From NCBI RefSeq assembly GCF_014648875.1, contig NZ_BMRY01000006.1, positions 399,029 to 463,028 on the forward strand: a stretch of 64,000 nucleotides of DNA, written 5' to 3'. The notes beneath the pieces were generated by a model that ran no database searches, was not told the origin of the DNA, and saw only the letters and a program-made list of their open reading frames with translations. Below, piece after piece: positions 42,166-49,688 of the stretch; positions within the stretch are counted from its first letter, which is position 1, and the number at the start of each line of letters is the position of its first letter. Source of the DNA: Streptomyces parvus. GTDB taxonomy: Bacteria > Actinomycetota > Actinomycetes > Streptomycetales > Streptomycetaceae. A program made the translations under genes and the position numbers.

Positions 42166-44036
42166 GCGAGTGCCTCGGCCTTCCGGGGTGTGTGCTGTAC
42201 GGGTACGGGCTCGGGTGCCGCCGCCAGCAGGGCCCGGGTGTACGGGTCCTGGGGGTGTTCGCAGACCTCGTCGGCGCTGCCGCTCTCCACGATCCGGCCC
42301 CGGTGCATGACCGCGATGCGGTGGCTGACCTGGCGGACGACGGCGAGGTCGTGGGCGATGAAGACGAGGGCGAGGCCCAGGTCCCGCTGGAGGTCGGTGA
42401 GCAGGCCGACGATCTGCGCCTGGACCGAGACGTCGAGCGCGGAGACCGGTTCGTCGCAGATGAGGACGGACGGGCCGGGGGCGAGCGCCCGGGCGATCCC
42501 GATCCGCTGGCGCTGGCCGCCGGAGAACGCGCGCGGGTGCCGGTCGGCCACGGCCGGGTCGAGACCGGCGAGGGTGAGCAGCTCGGCGACCCGGGCCGCC
42601 CGCTCGTCCCGGTCGCCGAGGCCGAAGGCGATGAGCGGCTCGGCGACGATCTGCCCGACGGTCATGCGGGGGTTGAGGGAGGCGTAGGGGTCCTGGAACA
42701 CCATCTGGACCTGCCGGCGCACCGCGTGCAGCGCCCGCCGCGAGGGCCGGGTGACGTCCTCGCCGCGCAGCCGCAGCGTGCCGCCGTCCGAGGGGTGGGC
42801 GTGGGCGAGGACCCGGGCGAGGGTCGACTTGCCGGAGCCCGACTCCCCGACGATGCCCAGGGTCTCCCCCTCGGCCAGGGTCAGCGACACCCGGTCCAGC
42901 GCGGTGAACCCGGCCCCACGGACGCCGCGCCGCCGGTACGTCTTGACGAGCCCCTCCGCCTCCAGGACCACGGCCCCGGGCGCGGGCCGGTCGATCCGGG
43001 CGGGCGGCGGGGGCGCGGGCAGTGGTTCGGTGCGCCCGGCGGCGGGCAGGCAGGCGGCCCGCACCCCGTCGGTCAGCTCGACGAGCGGCGGCGTCCCCGT
43101 ACGGCAGCGGTCCTCGGCGAGCGTGCAGCGCGCCGCGAACGCGCAGCCGTCGCCGAGCAGCGCGAGGTCGGGCGGGCTGCCGGGGATGCCGGTGAGCCGG
43201 GTGCCGGAGGGGGCGGAGAGCCGGGGCACGGCGGCGAGGAGGCCTGCGGTGTACGGGTGGCGGGGTCGGGTGAGCACTTCGGCGGTGGGCCCGTCCTCCA
43301 CGACGGTGCCGCCGTACATGACGAGGACGCGTGCGCAGGAGCGGGCGACGACGCCCATGTTGTGGGTGATGAGGACGAGTGCGGTGCCGGTCTCGCGGTT
43401 GAGGTCGGCGAGGAGGGTGAGGATCTGCTCCTGGACGGTGGCGTCGAGTGCGGTGGTGGGTTCGTCGGCGAGCAGGATGTCGGGTTCGCCGGCGAGGGCC
43501 ATGGCGATGAGGATGCGCTGGCGCTGGCCGCCGGAGAACTGGTGCGGGTGGTCGTCGATACGCCGGTGGGGTTCGGGGATGCCGACCCGGTCGAGGAGGT
43601 CGACGGCGCGGGCCCGGCGGGCGGCTCGGTCGCGTTCCCCATGGGCTCGCAGCACCTCGTCCAGGTGGCGGCCGACGCTGAGCACCGGGTTCAGCGCCGT
43701 CATCGGGTCCTGGAAGATCATGCCGATGCGCGCGCCGCGCACCGCACGCAGCTCCTCGTCGGTGGCGGCGGCGAGGTCCTGGCCGTCCAGGAGGACGGAG
43801 CCGGTGGTGATGCGGCCGGTGCCCGGGAGCATCCGGGTCAGGGCGAGCGCGGTGGTGGACTTGCCCGAGCCGGACTCGCCGACGACGGCGAGCGTCTCGC
43901 CCCGGCGCAGGGTGAAGGAGAGGCCGCGCACGGCGTGCAGGGGCGAGCCGTCGGGACCGGTGAAGTCGACGCCGAGGCCGCGGACTTCGAGGAGGGGGCG
44001 GGGCGGCCGCGGGGAGGCGGGGTCCGGTGCGGTCAT
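42162..44036 (-). CDS. ABC transporter ATP-binding protein with two fused ATPase domains (Opp/Dpp type)
   Basis: The 624-residue protein starts at ATG 44036 within a 4-bp overlap with the permease gene. Each half has Walker A GESGSGKST, signature FSGGQRQR and a Walker B (DILLADEPTTALD in the first, SVLICDEPVSALDVS in the second). Between them is the oligopeptide-type region with CAFAARCTLAEDRCRTGTPP, whose cysteines resemble the Cys-rich tails of DppD/OppD. It energises import of peptides or similar amphiphilic solutes through the two permeases encoded upstream. It takes the place of the usual separate D and F subunits. Its position just before the FGE and sulfatase ties the importer to sulfate-ester use. 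Confidence 0.93.
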   Translation of the reverse strand: MTAPDPASPRPPRPLLEVRGLGVDFTGPDGSPLHAVRGLSFTLRRGETLAVVGESGSGKSTTALALTRMLPGTGRITTGSVLLDGQDLAAATDEELRAVRGARIGMIFQDPMTALNPVLSVGRHLDEVLRAHGERDRAARRARAVDLLDRVGIPEPHRRIDDHPHQFSGGQRQRILIAMALAGEPDILLADEPTTALDATVQEQILTLLADLNRETGTALVLITHNMGVVARSCARVLVMYGGTVVEDGPTAEVLTRPRHPYTAGLLAAVPRLSAPSGTRLTGIPGSPPDLALLGDGCAFAARCTLAEDRCRTGTPPLVELTDGVRAACLPAAGRTEPLPAPPPPARIDRPAPGAVVLEAEGLVKTYRRRGVRGAGFTALDRVSLTLAEGETLGIVGESGSGKSTLARVLAHAHPSDGGTLRLRGEDVTRPSRRALHAVRRQVQMVFQDPYASLNPRMTVGQIVAEPLIAFGLGDRDERAARVAELLTLAGLDPAVADRHPRAFSGGQRQRIGIARALAPGPSVLICDEPVSALDVSVQAQIVGLLTDLQRDLGLALVFIAHDLAVVRQVSHRIAVMHRGRIVESGSADEVCEHPQDPYTRALLAAAPEPVPVQHTPRKAEALA

Positions 44037-44938
44037 CGGCGTGTCTCCCGGTTGAGCGCCTCGGCGATGAGCGAGAGTCCGAGGACGAGCGCGGTCACGG
44101 TGATCAGCGGCCCGGCGGCGAAGTGCGGGGCCTGGTCGAGGTAGGGCATCGACTGGCTCAGGACGGAGCCGAGCGTCGGCTCGGGCGGCCGGACGCCGAC
44201 GCCGAGGAAGCTCATGGCGCCCTCGATGAAGACGGCGACGGTCAGCGACACGGCGATCTGGACGATCAGCGGGTCGGCGGCGTTGGGCAGGATGTGCCGG
44301 ACGAGCACCCGGGGGCCCGAACTGCCGCCGACCCGGGCGGCGGTGACGTACTCCCGCTCCCGCTGCACGAGGATCCCGCCGCGCAGCAGCCGTCCGAACG
44401 CCGGGATCTCGGCGAGCGCGATGACCAGGACGACGGGCAGCCGGCCGGGGCCGAGGATCGCGGTGACGGCGAGCGCGAGGATCAGGCCCGGGAAGGCCAG
44501 GATGAGGTCGAAGACCCGCTGCACGAGGGTGTCGGCGACCGGGTGGGCCGCCGCTGCCAGGGCGAACAGGCAGCCGAGGGCCGCGCCGAGGGGAACGGCG
44601 ATCGCGATGATCCCGAGGTCGGCGCGGATGCCGTACAGCACCCGGCTGAGCAGGTCGCGGCCGAGGTCGTCGGTGCCGAGCGGGTGGCCGGGCGTACCGA
44701 GGGCGGCGAGGCTCTGGCCGCTCTGGTCGGTGGGCCCGTGCCCGGCCAGGACCGGGGCGAGCAGCCCGGCGAGGACCACCACGCCGACGAGGACGAGGCC
44801 GGTGCGGGCGCGGGCGGTGGAGAGGGCGGCGCGGTAGGGGTGGCGGGGGCGTACGGCCTTGCGCGCGCCCACGGGTTTCCGCAGGCTGTCGGGCAGGGCC
44901 TCCGGGGACGCCGGGGCGAGGTCGGGGGTCGGGGTCAT
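44033..44938 (-). CDS. ABC transporter permease, Opp/Dpp C type
   Basis: The 301-residue membrane protein starts at ATG 44938, with GGGAG 8 nt upstream; a GTG three codons earlier overlaps the previous stop. It has the DppC pattern: LAALGTPGHPLGTDDLGRDL, then LSRVLYGIRADLGIIAIAVP, and about six hydrophobic segments. The EAA-loop region is EYVTAARVGGSSGPRVLVRH and ILPNAADPLIVQIAVSL. It pairs with the 45888-44944 permease to form the channel. Confidence 0.92.
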   Translation of the reverse strand: MTPTPDLAPASPEALPDSLRKPVGARKAVRPRHPYRAALSTARARTGLVLVGVVVLAGLLAPVLAGHGPTDQSGQSLAALGTPGHPLGTDDLGRDLLSRVLYGIRADLGIIAIAVPLGAALGCLFALAAAAHPVADTLVQRVFDLILAFPGLILALAVTAILGPGRLPVVLVIALAEIPAFGRLLRGGILVQREREYVTAARVGGSSGPRVLVRHILPNAADPLIVQIAVSLTVAVFIEGAMSFLGVGVRPPEPTLGSVLSQSMPYLDQAPHFAAGPLITVTALVLGLSLIAEALNRETRR

Positions 44939-44943
44939 GGCGG

Positions 44944-45888
44944 TCACTCCCACCTGATCCGGGGGTCGAGCCAGGCGTGGACGAGGTCGGTGAGCAGTTG
45001 GACGACGACGAAGGCGGCGACCAGGAGGAGCAGCAGGTCCTGGACGACGGGGTAGTCGCGGCGCTGGAGGCCCTGTTCGGCGAGCTGGCCGAGGCCCGGC
45101 CAGGCGAAGATCGCCTCGACCAGGACGGCTCCGCCGAGCAGGTGCCCGGTCTGCATGCCGAGCAGGGTGACGACGGGCGGGAGGGCGCCCGGCAGCGCGT
45201 GCCGCCACAGCAGCCGGCGCGGGGCGATACCGGCGGCCGTGGCAGTGCGGATGCAGTCCTCGGCGAGCGCGCGTTCGATCCCGTCCTTGAGGTAGCGGCC
45301 GAGGACGGCGGCACTGGGCAGGGCGAGGCAGAGCGCGGGCAGCAGCAGGTACTGCGCCGCGAGGTCGGGGGCGTCGAAAAAGGCCACCCGGCCGCCCGGC
45401 GGCAGGACGCCGAGGACCACGGCGAACAGCACCACGAGGAGCACTCCGCTGACGAACGGCGGCGCGGCGAGCGCGGCGGTCGTGGTGACCCGGATCGCGC
45501 TGCGGATCCAGCGGCTGCGGGAGGTGGCCCCGAGGATACCGAAGGCCGTACCGAGCAGGATGACGAACAGCAGCGCGGCCAGGGTCAGTTCGGTGGTGGC
45601 GCCGAGCCCGTCGCCGATCAGGTCGGAGACATCGCCGCCGATCGCGTACGAGGGTCCGAGGTCGCCGGTGAGCAGGGACCCGATCCAGTGGGCGTACTGG
45701 GAGAGGAGAGGTGCGTCGAGGCCGAGCCGGTCGCGGATCGCGGCGACGGTGGCCGGGGAGGCGTCGGGCCCGGCGAGGGAGGTCGCGGGGTCGCCGGGGA
45801 CGAGCCGCAGGATCGCGAAGATGAGGAAGGAGGCGGCGAACAGGACGAGGAGGGCGGACGGCAGCCGCCTCAGCAAGTAGCTGCGCAT
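44944..45888 (-). CDS. ABC transporter permease, Opp/Dpp B type
   Basis: This 314-residue protein starts MRSYLLRRLPSALLVLFAAS, with the DppB features ILRLVPGDPATSLAGP, QYAHWIGSLLTGDLGPSYAI and the loop IRTATAAGIAPRRLLWRHAL (EAA motif) with PGALPPVVTLLGMQTGHLLG. About six transmembrane segments are apparent. It lies one base after the solute-binding gene stop and is part of the five-gene importer-maturase-sulfatase run. Genes for the B, C and fused ATPase subunits are in the usual order. Confidence 0.92.
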   Translation of the reverse strand: MRSYLLRRLPSALLVLFAASFLIFAILRLVPGDPATSLAGPDASPATVAAIRDRLGLDAPLLSQYAHWIGSLLTGDLGPSYAIGGDVSDLIGDGLGATTELTLAALLFVILLGTAFGILGATSRSRWIRSAIRVTTTAALAAPPFVSGVLLVVLFAVVLGVLPPGGRVAFFDAPDLAAQYLLLPALCLALPSAAVLGRYLKDGIERALAEDCIRTATAAGIAPRRLLWRHALPGALPPVVTLLGMQTGHLLGGAVLVEAIFAWPGLGQLAEQGLQRRDYPVVQDLLLLLVAAFVVVQLLTDLVHAWLDPRIRWE

Positions 45889-45889
45889 G

Positions 45890-47509
45890 TCACACCAGGT
45901 AGGCGTCGTCGAGGTTGAGATAGGAGAACTTGTTCTGGGTGACGCCGTGCAGCCGGTCGGCGTTGACCTGGACCTGGCCGCGGACGACGAGGTCGATGAT
46001 GAACGCCTCCTCCAGCAGGATGCCGGAGATCTTCTCGTGCAGGGTGTTGGCCCCGGCGACGCCCGACTCCGGCTTCGTCCATGCCTCCCGGACGACCTTC
46101 GTGTACGCCGCGGAGCGGTACTCGGAGGTGTTCTTGGCCTCGTTGAACGGGTACGCGCTCACCGCGAGGGTGGACGGCTGGACCTGGGCGAAGCCGTGGC
46201 CCATGGACCAGAGCGCGGGCATCTGCTGCGCGATCAGCTTCTTCTGCGCGGCGGCCCCGTCGGTCGGCTCCAGCGTGACGTGGACGCCGATCTGCTTGAG
46301 GTCGTACTGGATGGACTCGGCGATGGCGGTGTCGCCGGGCAACGCGATGTGGAGCAGCGGCAGTTCGAGCTTCCGGTGTCCTGCGGACCTCAGCAGCTCC
46401 CGGGCCTTGCCGGGGTTGTGGGTGTAGTGGGTGCGGTGCGCCTCGCTGAAGGCGGGCGAGGACTTGGGCCACGGTGCGGCCGAGGCGATGCCGTAGCCGC
46501 CGAGGGTCTGGGCGAGGAGCCGCTCCCGGTCGATGGCCCAGGCGAGGGCCTGGCGGACGGCCCGGTCGTTCAGCGGGGCGACGGTGGTGTTGACGCCGAG
46601 GTAGACGGCGCCGGCCCCGGTGTCGTAGTCGGTGATCTTCAGCCGGGGGTCGCTCTTGACGGTGCCGAGGCTCTTGCCGGGTACGTGGAAGGAGAGCTGG
46701 GACTGGCCGGAGCGCAGGGACGAGATCAGCGCGTCGGCCTGGGGTATGACGCGCAGTTCGACGCCGTCGAGGTAGGGGCGGTCCGGCTGCCAGTAGCGGT
46801 CGTTACGGGTCAGGGTCAGGCCGGAGCCGGGGCTCCACTTCTTCAGCCGGAACGGTCCGGTGCCGATGAGCTTCTTTCCGGTGACGGCGTCCTCGACGGT
46901 CTTCTCATCCGTGATGATCATGAATTCGAAGAGGTCGAAGAGGTTGTTCACGGGGTGGGCGAGCTTGAGGACCAGTTCGTGGTCGCCGCGCTTTTCGAAC
47001 CCGGTGACCGCGGCGGCCGTGCTGCGCAACTGGGCTGCCCGGACGGGGTTCTGGAGGTTCTTCACGGCGAAGATCACGTCGTCGGCGGTGAAGGCCCGGC
47101 CGTCGTGGAAGGTCACGTCGTCGCGGAGGTTCAGCGTGATGCTGCGCCCGTCCTTCGCGTACGTCCAGGAGGTGGCGAGCTCCGGCTTCGGGGTGAGGTC
47201 GCCGTCGTAGCGGGTGAGGGTGTTGTAGATCAGCCGCTGCTGGAGGGACTGGCCGCTCTGGGCGAAGAGCAGGGCGGGGGTGAAGTCGGCGTTGATGGCG
47301 ACGCTGAGGACACCTCCGCGCTTCGGAGCGGCGCCTGCCGCAGCCTTCTTCGGGTCGGACGAGGCCTCGGAGACCGCCGAGCGGCAGCCCGCCAGGCCCA
47401 GTCCGAGCAGCAGGGAGCCGCCACCCGCGGCACGCAGAGCGGTGCGACGGGAGGGGCCCCCGGCGGGCAGGGGCGAGAGCGGGGGCGAGGCGGGGAACAG
47501 CTCGGTCAT
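45890..47509 (-). CDS. ABC transporter substrate-binding lipoprotein, family 5 (peptide/nickel type)
   Basis: The 539-residue protein has a Tat-like lipoprotein signal (GGPSRRTALRAAGGGSLLLG, lipobox LAGC, lipidated Cys42). The family-5 body shows LVVSIN-type VLSVAINADFTPALLFAQSG, LIYNTLTRYDGDLTPKPELA, WTYAKDGRSITLNLRDDVTF and HDGRAFTADDVIFAVKNLQN, then the PLNDRAVRQALAWAIDRERL block. It gathers the substrate outside the cell for the two permeases. Peptide, nickel or sulfated solutes are all possible by family; the operon context argues for an organosulfur compound. A leader-peptide region of 266 bp lies upstream. Confidence 0.92.
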   Translation of the reverse strand: MTELFPASPPLSPLPAGGPSRRTALRAAGGGSLLLGLGLAGCRSAVSEASSDPKKAAAGAAPKRGGVLSVAINADFTPALLFAQSGQSLQQRLIYNTLTRYDGDLTPKPELATSWTYAKDGRSITLNLRDDVTFHDGRAFTADDVIFAVKNLQNPVRAAQLRSTAAAVTGFEKRGDHELVLKLAHPVNNLFDLFEFMIITDEKTVEDAVTGKKLIGTGPFRLKKWSPGSGLTLTRNDRYWQPDRPYLDGVELRVIPQADALISSLRSGQSQLSFHVPGKSLGTVKSDPRLKITDYDTGAGAVYLGVNTTVAPLNDRAVRQALAWAIDRERLLAQTLGGYGIASAAPWPKSSPAFSEAHRTHYTHNPGKARELLRSAGHRKLELPLLHIALPGDTAIAESIQYDLKQIGVHVTLEPTDGAAAQKKLIAQQMPALWSMGHGFAQVQPSTLAVSAYPFNEAKNTSEYRSAAYTKVVREAWTKPESGVAGANTLHEKISGILLEEAFIIDLVVRGQVQVNADRLHGVTQNKFSYLNLDDAYLV

Positions 47510-47528
47510 GGGAAGCCTGCCTGTGAGT

Positions 47529-47541
47529 AATTAATTCCGCT
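47529..47541. promoter_or_regulatory. AT-rich motif shared with the TauD-like gene
   Basis: AATTAATTCCGCT, 20 bp upstream of the substrate-binding gene start, is identical to 49630-49642 upstream of the divergent dioxygenase gene. An 8-base A/T run is unusual in this genome. It is a candidate regulator binding site for the cassette. Confidence 0.5.
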
Positions 47542-47775
47542 GCGGGAGCAATTGATGCCCGGCGATGCGCAGGGGTACGGGGACGGCGTGGAGCAGCACG
47601 GGGGCGGCACGGGATCGGACGACCGACGAGTGACAGGCCGATCGCCTGCGGATCAGCGACGGACGTACGGGAAGCTCTCGGATCTCAGCGGACGCCGAAG
47701 CGCATGGTCACGGGTGCGCGAGGTCACGGGTACACGGGGCCCCGGAGGCGCGGGTGGTGTGCGGGAGATCCGGTG

Positions 47776-47847
47776 TCAGATGCGGACGGCACAGACCGCG
47801 CTGGCCTGTCGACAGAGGTCGACGTGCCTGCGGGAGATGAGGCGCAT
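47776..47847 (-). CDS. Cysteine-containing leader peptide (23 aa)
   Basis: A 23-codon ORF starts at ATG 47847, about 12 nt after the predicted transcription start, and ends at TGA 47776. It reads MRLISRRHVDLCRQASAVC followed by AVRI, with Cys12 and Cys19. The RRHVDLCR-x-ASA-x-C pattern is that of small actinobacterial leader peptides found before sulfur-assimilation genes, where translation through Cys codons is thought to report Cys-tRNA supply. It precedes the ABC importer, FGE and sulfatase genes, so it likely opens the operon when cysteine is short. No clear anti-terminator pair was identified by eye. Confidence 0.8.
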   Translation of the reverse strand: MRLISRRHVDLCRQASAVCAVRI

Positions 47848-47865
47848 GTCCGGGTTCACGGGAGC

Positions 47866-47895
47866 AATATGACAGTGGCTTCGGCGAGCGGTCAA
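47866..47895 (-). promoter_or_regulatory. Promoter of the sulfur importer operon
   Basis: On the minus strand TTGACC (47895-47890) is followed, 18 bp later, by CATATT (47871-47866). Predicted transcription starts near 47859, placing the leader peptide ATG 12 nt downstream. Confidence 0.65.
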
Positions 47896-47948
47896 CCCGG
47901 TCTGTCCGGATCCTGGTACGAAACCCCCTCCTGATCCGTTACGCACGC

Positions 47949-49154
47949 CTACCGCTCGAAGGCCGCCAACGGGCTCCTGAACAGCGGGTTCAGCGCAATC
48001 GTGCCCCCGGCGACGGGCAGGGCGGCCATCCCGGCATGCGGACTCACGATCCGCTCGGGGTCCCGGCAGACATGGGACAGGTCGACCGCGGCGCCCCGGA
48101 TCTCCTCCAGGTACTCGGGGTTGAGCAGGCTGGAGTGCTCGGTGACCACGACCAGGTCGGGGTTGAGGACGTCGAGCAGCAGCGCGGCGGCCCGGCCCAC
48201 CGCGCGGGCCCGCTCGCGCAGCAGCCGGTCGGCCCGCCGGTCACCGGCCGCCGCCGCGTCCACCAGCAGGAACACATCGGCTTCGGGCACGATCCCGCGC
48301 CGCACGGCGGTCCGCCCGACCGCCACGTTGGAGGCCGTCGTCTCCAGGCAGCCGGTGCGTCCGCAGGGGCAGGCGACCGTGGAGTCCGGCACCGGCAGAT
48401 GGGCGACGTCCCCGGCTCCGGAGCCCGGCCCCTGGTGGACCACCCCGGCGATGCCCAGGGCCGCGTCGACGACGTTGCCGATGAAGAGGTGGACCAGGCT
48501 GCGGCGCGCGGCGGGGTGCCCGAAGAGGATCTCGGACTGGGCGATGGCGCGGGCGTGGTTGTCGATGCGGACGTCGATTCCCCCCAGGCCGCGGGAGAGT
48601 TCGGCGGCGAGCGGCCGTTGGTGCCAGCCCAGCGCGTCGTGCCGTACGGCCGTGCCGAGCGCGGGGTCGACCCAGCCGCCGAGCGCCGCGCCGACCCCCA
48701 GCAGCCGGCGGCCCCGGACCGTGTCGTCGAGGAAGGTCCGCAGCCCGGCGAGGACGCGGCCCGGCAGTTCACCGGGGTCGATGTCCTCGTGCGGGAAGGT
48801 GCGCCGGGCGAGCAGCCGGCCGCGCAGGTCCAGCAGGCCGAACGACGATCCCGGCACCCCGATGTGGACGCCGCCCGCCACCGGCCCTTCGCTCTCCCCG
48901 GTGTTGAGGTCGACCGGGATCTGCGGTCTGCCGACGCCGCTGCTCTCCACCAGCTCGGGCAGTTCACGGACCAGGCCGAGGCGGACGAGGTCGGTGCACT
49001 GACGCGAGACGGCGGCCGGGCTGAGGCCGGAGAGGGCGGCGATGGACCTGCGGGCGACGGGCCCGTGGTCGAGCACCGTGCGCAGGACGGTCGCGGCGTT
49101 GGCCTCGCGGCGGCCGTCGCCGGCGGTGCGGATGAGCTGGGGGGCGGCGGTCAT
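47949..49154 (-). CDS. ROK family transcriptional regulator
   Basis: The 401-residue protein has an N-terminal MarR/winged HTH (VLRTVLDHGPVARRSIAALS, GLSPAAVSRQCTDLVRLGLV), then a ROK domain with GVHIGVPGSSFGLLDLRGRL and the Cys motif CPCGRTGCLE (Cys262, 264, 269) that usually binds zinc. The sugar-kinase catalytic Asp is missing: where ROK kinases read ENDxxAA this protein has IDNHARA, with His200 at the Asp position. It is therefore a regulator, not a kinase. It sits between the importer operon and the TauD-like gene and is the best local candidate for controlling both. Confidence 0.88.
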   Translation of the reverse strand: MTAAPQLIRTAGDGRREANAATVLRTVLDHGPVARRSIAALSGLSPAAVSRQCTDLVRLGLVRELPELVESSGVGRPQIPVDLNTGESEGPVAGGVHIGVPGSSFGLLDLRGRLLARRTFPHEDIDPGELPGRVLAGLRTFLDDTVRGRRLLGVGAALGGWVDPALGTAVRHDALGWHQRPLAAELSRGLGGIDVRIDNHARAIAQSEILFGHPAARRSLVHLFIGNVVDAALGIAGVVHQGPGSGAGDVAHLPVPDSTVACPCGRTGCLETTASNVAVGRTAVRRGIVPEADVFLLVDAAAAGDRRADRLLRERARAVGRAAALLLDVLNPDLVVVTEHSSLLNPEYLEEIRGAAVDLSHVCRDPERIVSPHAGMAALPVAGGTIALNPLFRSPLAAFER

Positions 49155-49394
49155 GAGGCCTTCCTTCGGTCCTGCGCCACGGGGGCGCTCGCAACGTTAC
49201 GGCGGCGTGAATTCGCGCGGGGGCCGCGCCCGGTCACCGGGCGGAGCGGCTGCCCCGTCCGGAGCCCTGTCCGAAATCATGGAGATAACCGCTGGTCAGA
49301 GGCGCTCCGGCAGTGCGTGGCCGGACGGATCCCGGGCCCCGCGCAAGCGCCGATTCAACCACCGCCGGACGGAGCCCGGGGCGCGGGTCCGTGC

Positions 49395-49423
49395 TTGACG
49401 CCCGCCGCGGGGCGCTGGAATTC
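49395..49423 (+). promoter_or_regulatory. Candidate promoter of the TauD-like gene
   Basis: TTGACG (49395-49400) and GAATTC (49418-49423) are 17 bp apart. Transcription would start near 49430, immediately before a 30-codon Cys-containing ORF. Confidence 0.45.
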
Positions 49424-49431
49424 TCCGGGGC

Positions 49432-49524
49432 ATGTTCGCGACGGCCGTTCCCGACGCGCGGCCCGCTCCCGCCGGCCGCACCGCAGCAGCGGTGGCGTGT
49501 CCGCGCGGTTGTACCGCCGGCTGA
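49432..49524 (+). CDS. Possible Cys-containing leader peptide upstream of the TauD-like gene (30 aa)
   Basis: An ORF from ATG 49432 to TGA 49524 begins MFATAVPDARPAPAG and ends in RTAAAVACPRGCTAG, with Cys23 and Cys27 near the end. It begins about 9 bp downstream of a candidate -10, like the leader peptide on the opposite strand. It lacks the RRHVDLCR signature and a ribosome site, so it may be chance; if real, it would act as a cysteine sensor for the dioxygenase gene. Confidence 0.35.
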   Translation: MFATAVPDARPAPAGRTAAAVACPRGCTAG

Positions 49525-49629
49525 CCTGCCGCACTGCCGCACCTTCGCCGGCGTCACGCCACGCCGCCCCCTCTCCTTCGTCCGTCCCACCGGACCACTC
49601 CCTGCCGCCCTCTGCACGCTCCCTGTCTC

Positions 49630-49642
49630 AATTAATTCCGCT
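49630..49642. promoter_or_regulatory. AT-rich motif shared with the importer operon
   Basis: AATTAATTCCGCT, 47 bp upstream of the dioxygenase start, is identical to the motif at 47529-47541. A second AT-rich piece (GATTAATC) follows 7 bp later. Both sites lie near the first structural gene of divergent sulfur transcripts. Confidence 0.5.
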
Positions 49643-49688
49643 CCAAGATTAATCCACGGATGGTCTTGGCTCCCGAAAGGAATCCGCC

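Larger units (their letters stand above)
47510..47948. other. Upstream leader region of the sulfur importer operon
   Basis: Between the ROK stop and the binding-protein start, this 439-bp stretch holds, in transcription order on the minus strand, a promoter (47895-47866), a 23-codon Cys-containing leader ORF (47847-47776), a 230-nt untranslated part, and an AT-rich 13-bp motif at 47529-47541. It looks like an attenuator-controlled leader. Confidence 0.65.
49155..49688. other. Intergenic region between divergent ROK and TauD-like genes
   Basis: These 534 bp hold a plus-strand promoter-like pair (49395-49423), a short Cys-containing ORF (49432-49524) and the AT-rich motif (49630-49642). The dioxygenase has GAAAGGA as its ribosome site. 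I saw no other gene. Confidence 0.5.

Noticed and set aside
47549..47934. Small plus-strand ORFs in the importer leader region
   Set aside because: They are antisense to the leader peptide and promoter, with no ribosome site or conserved motif.
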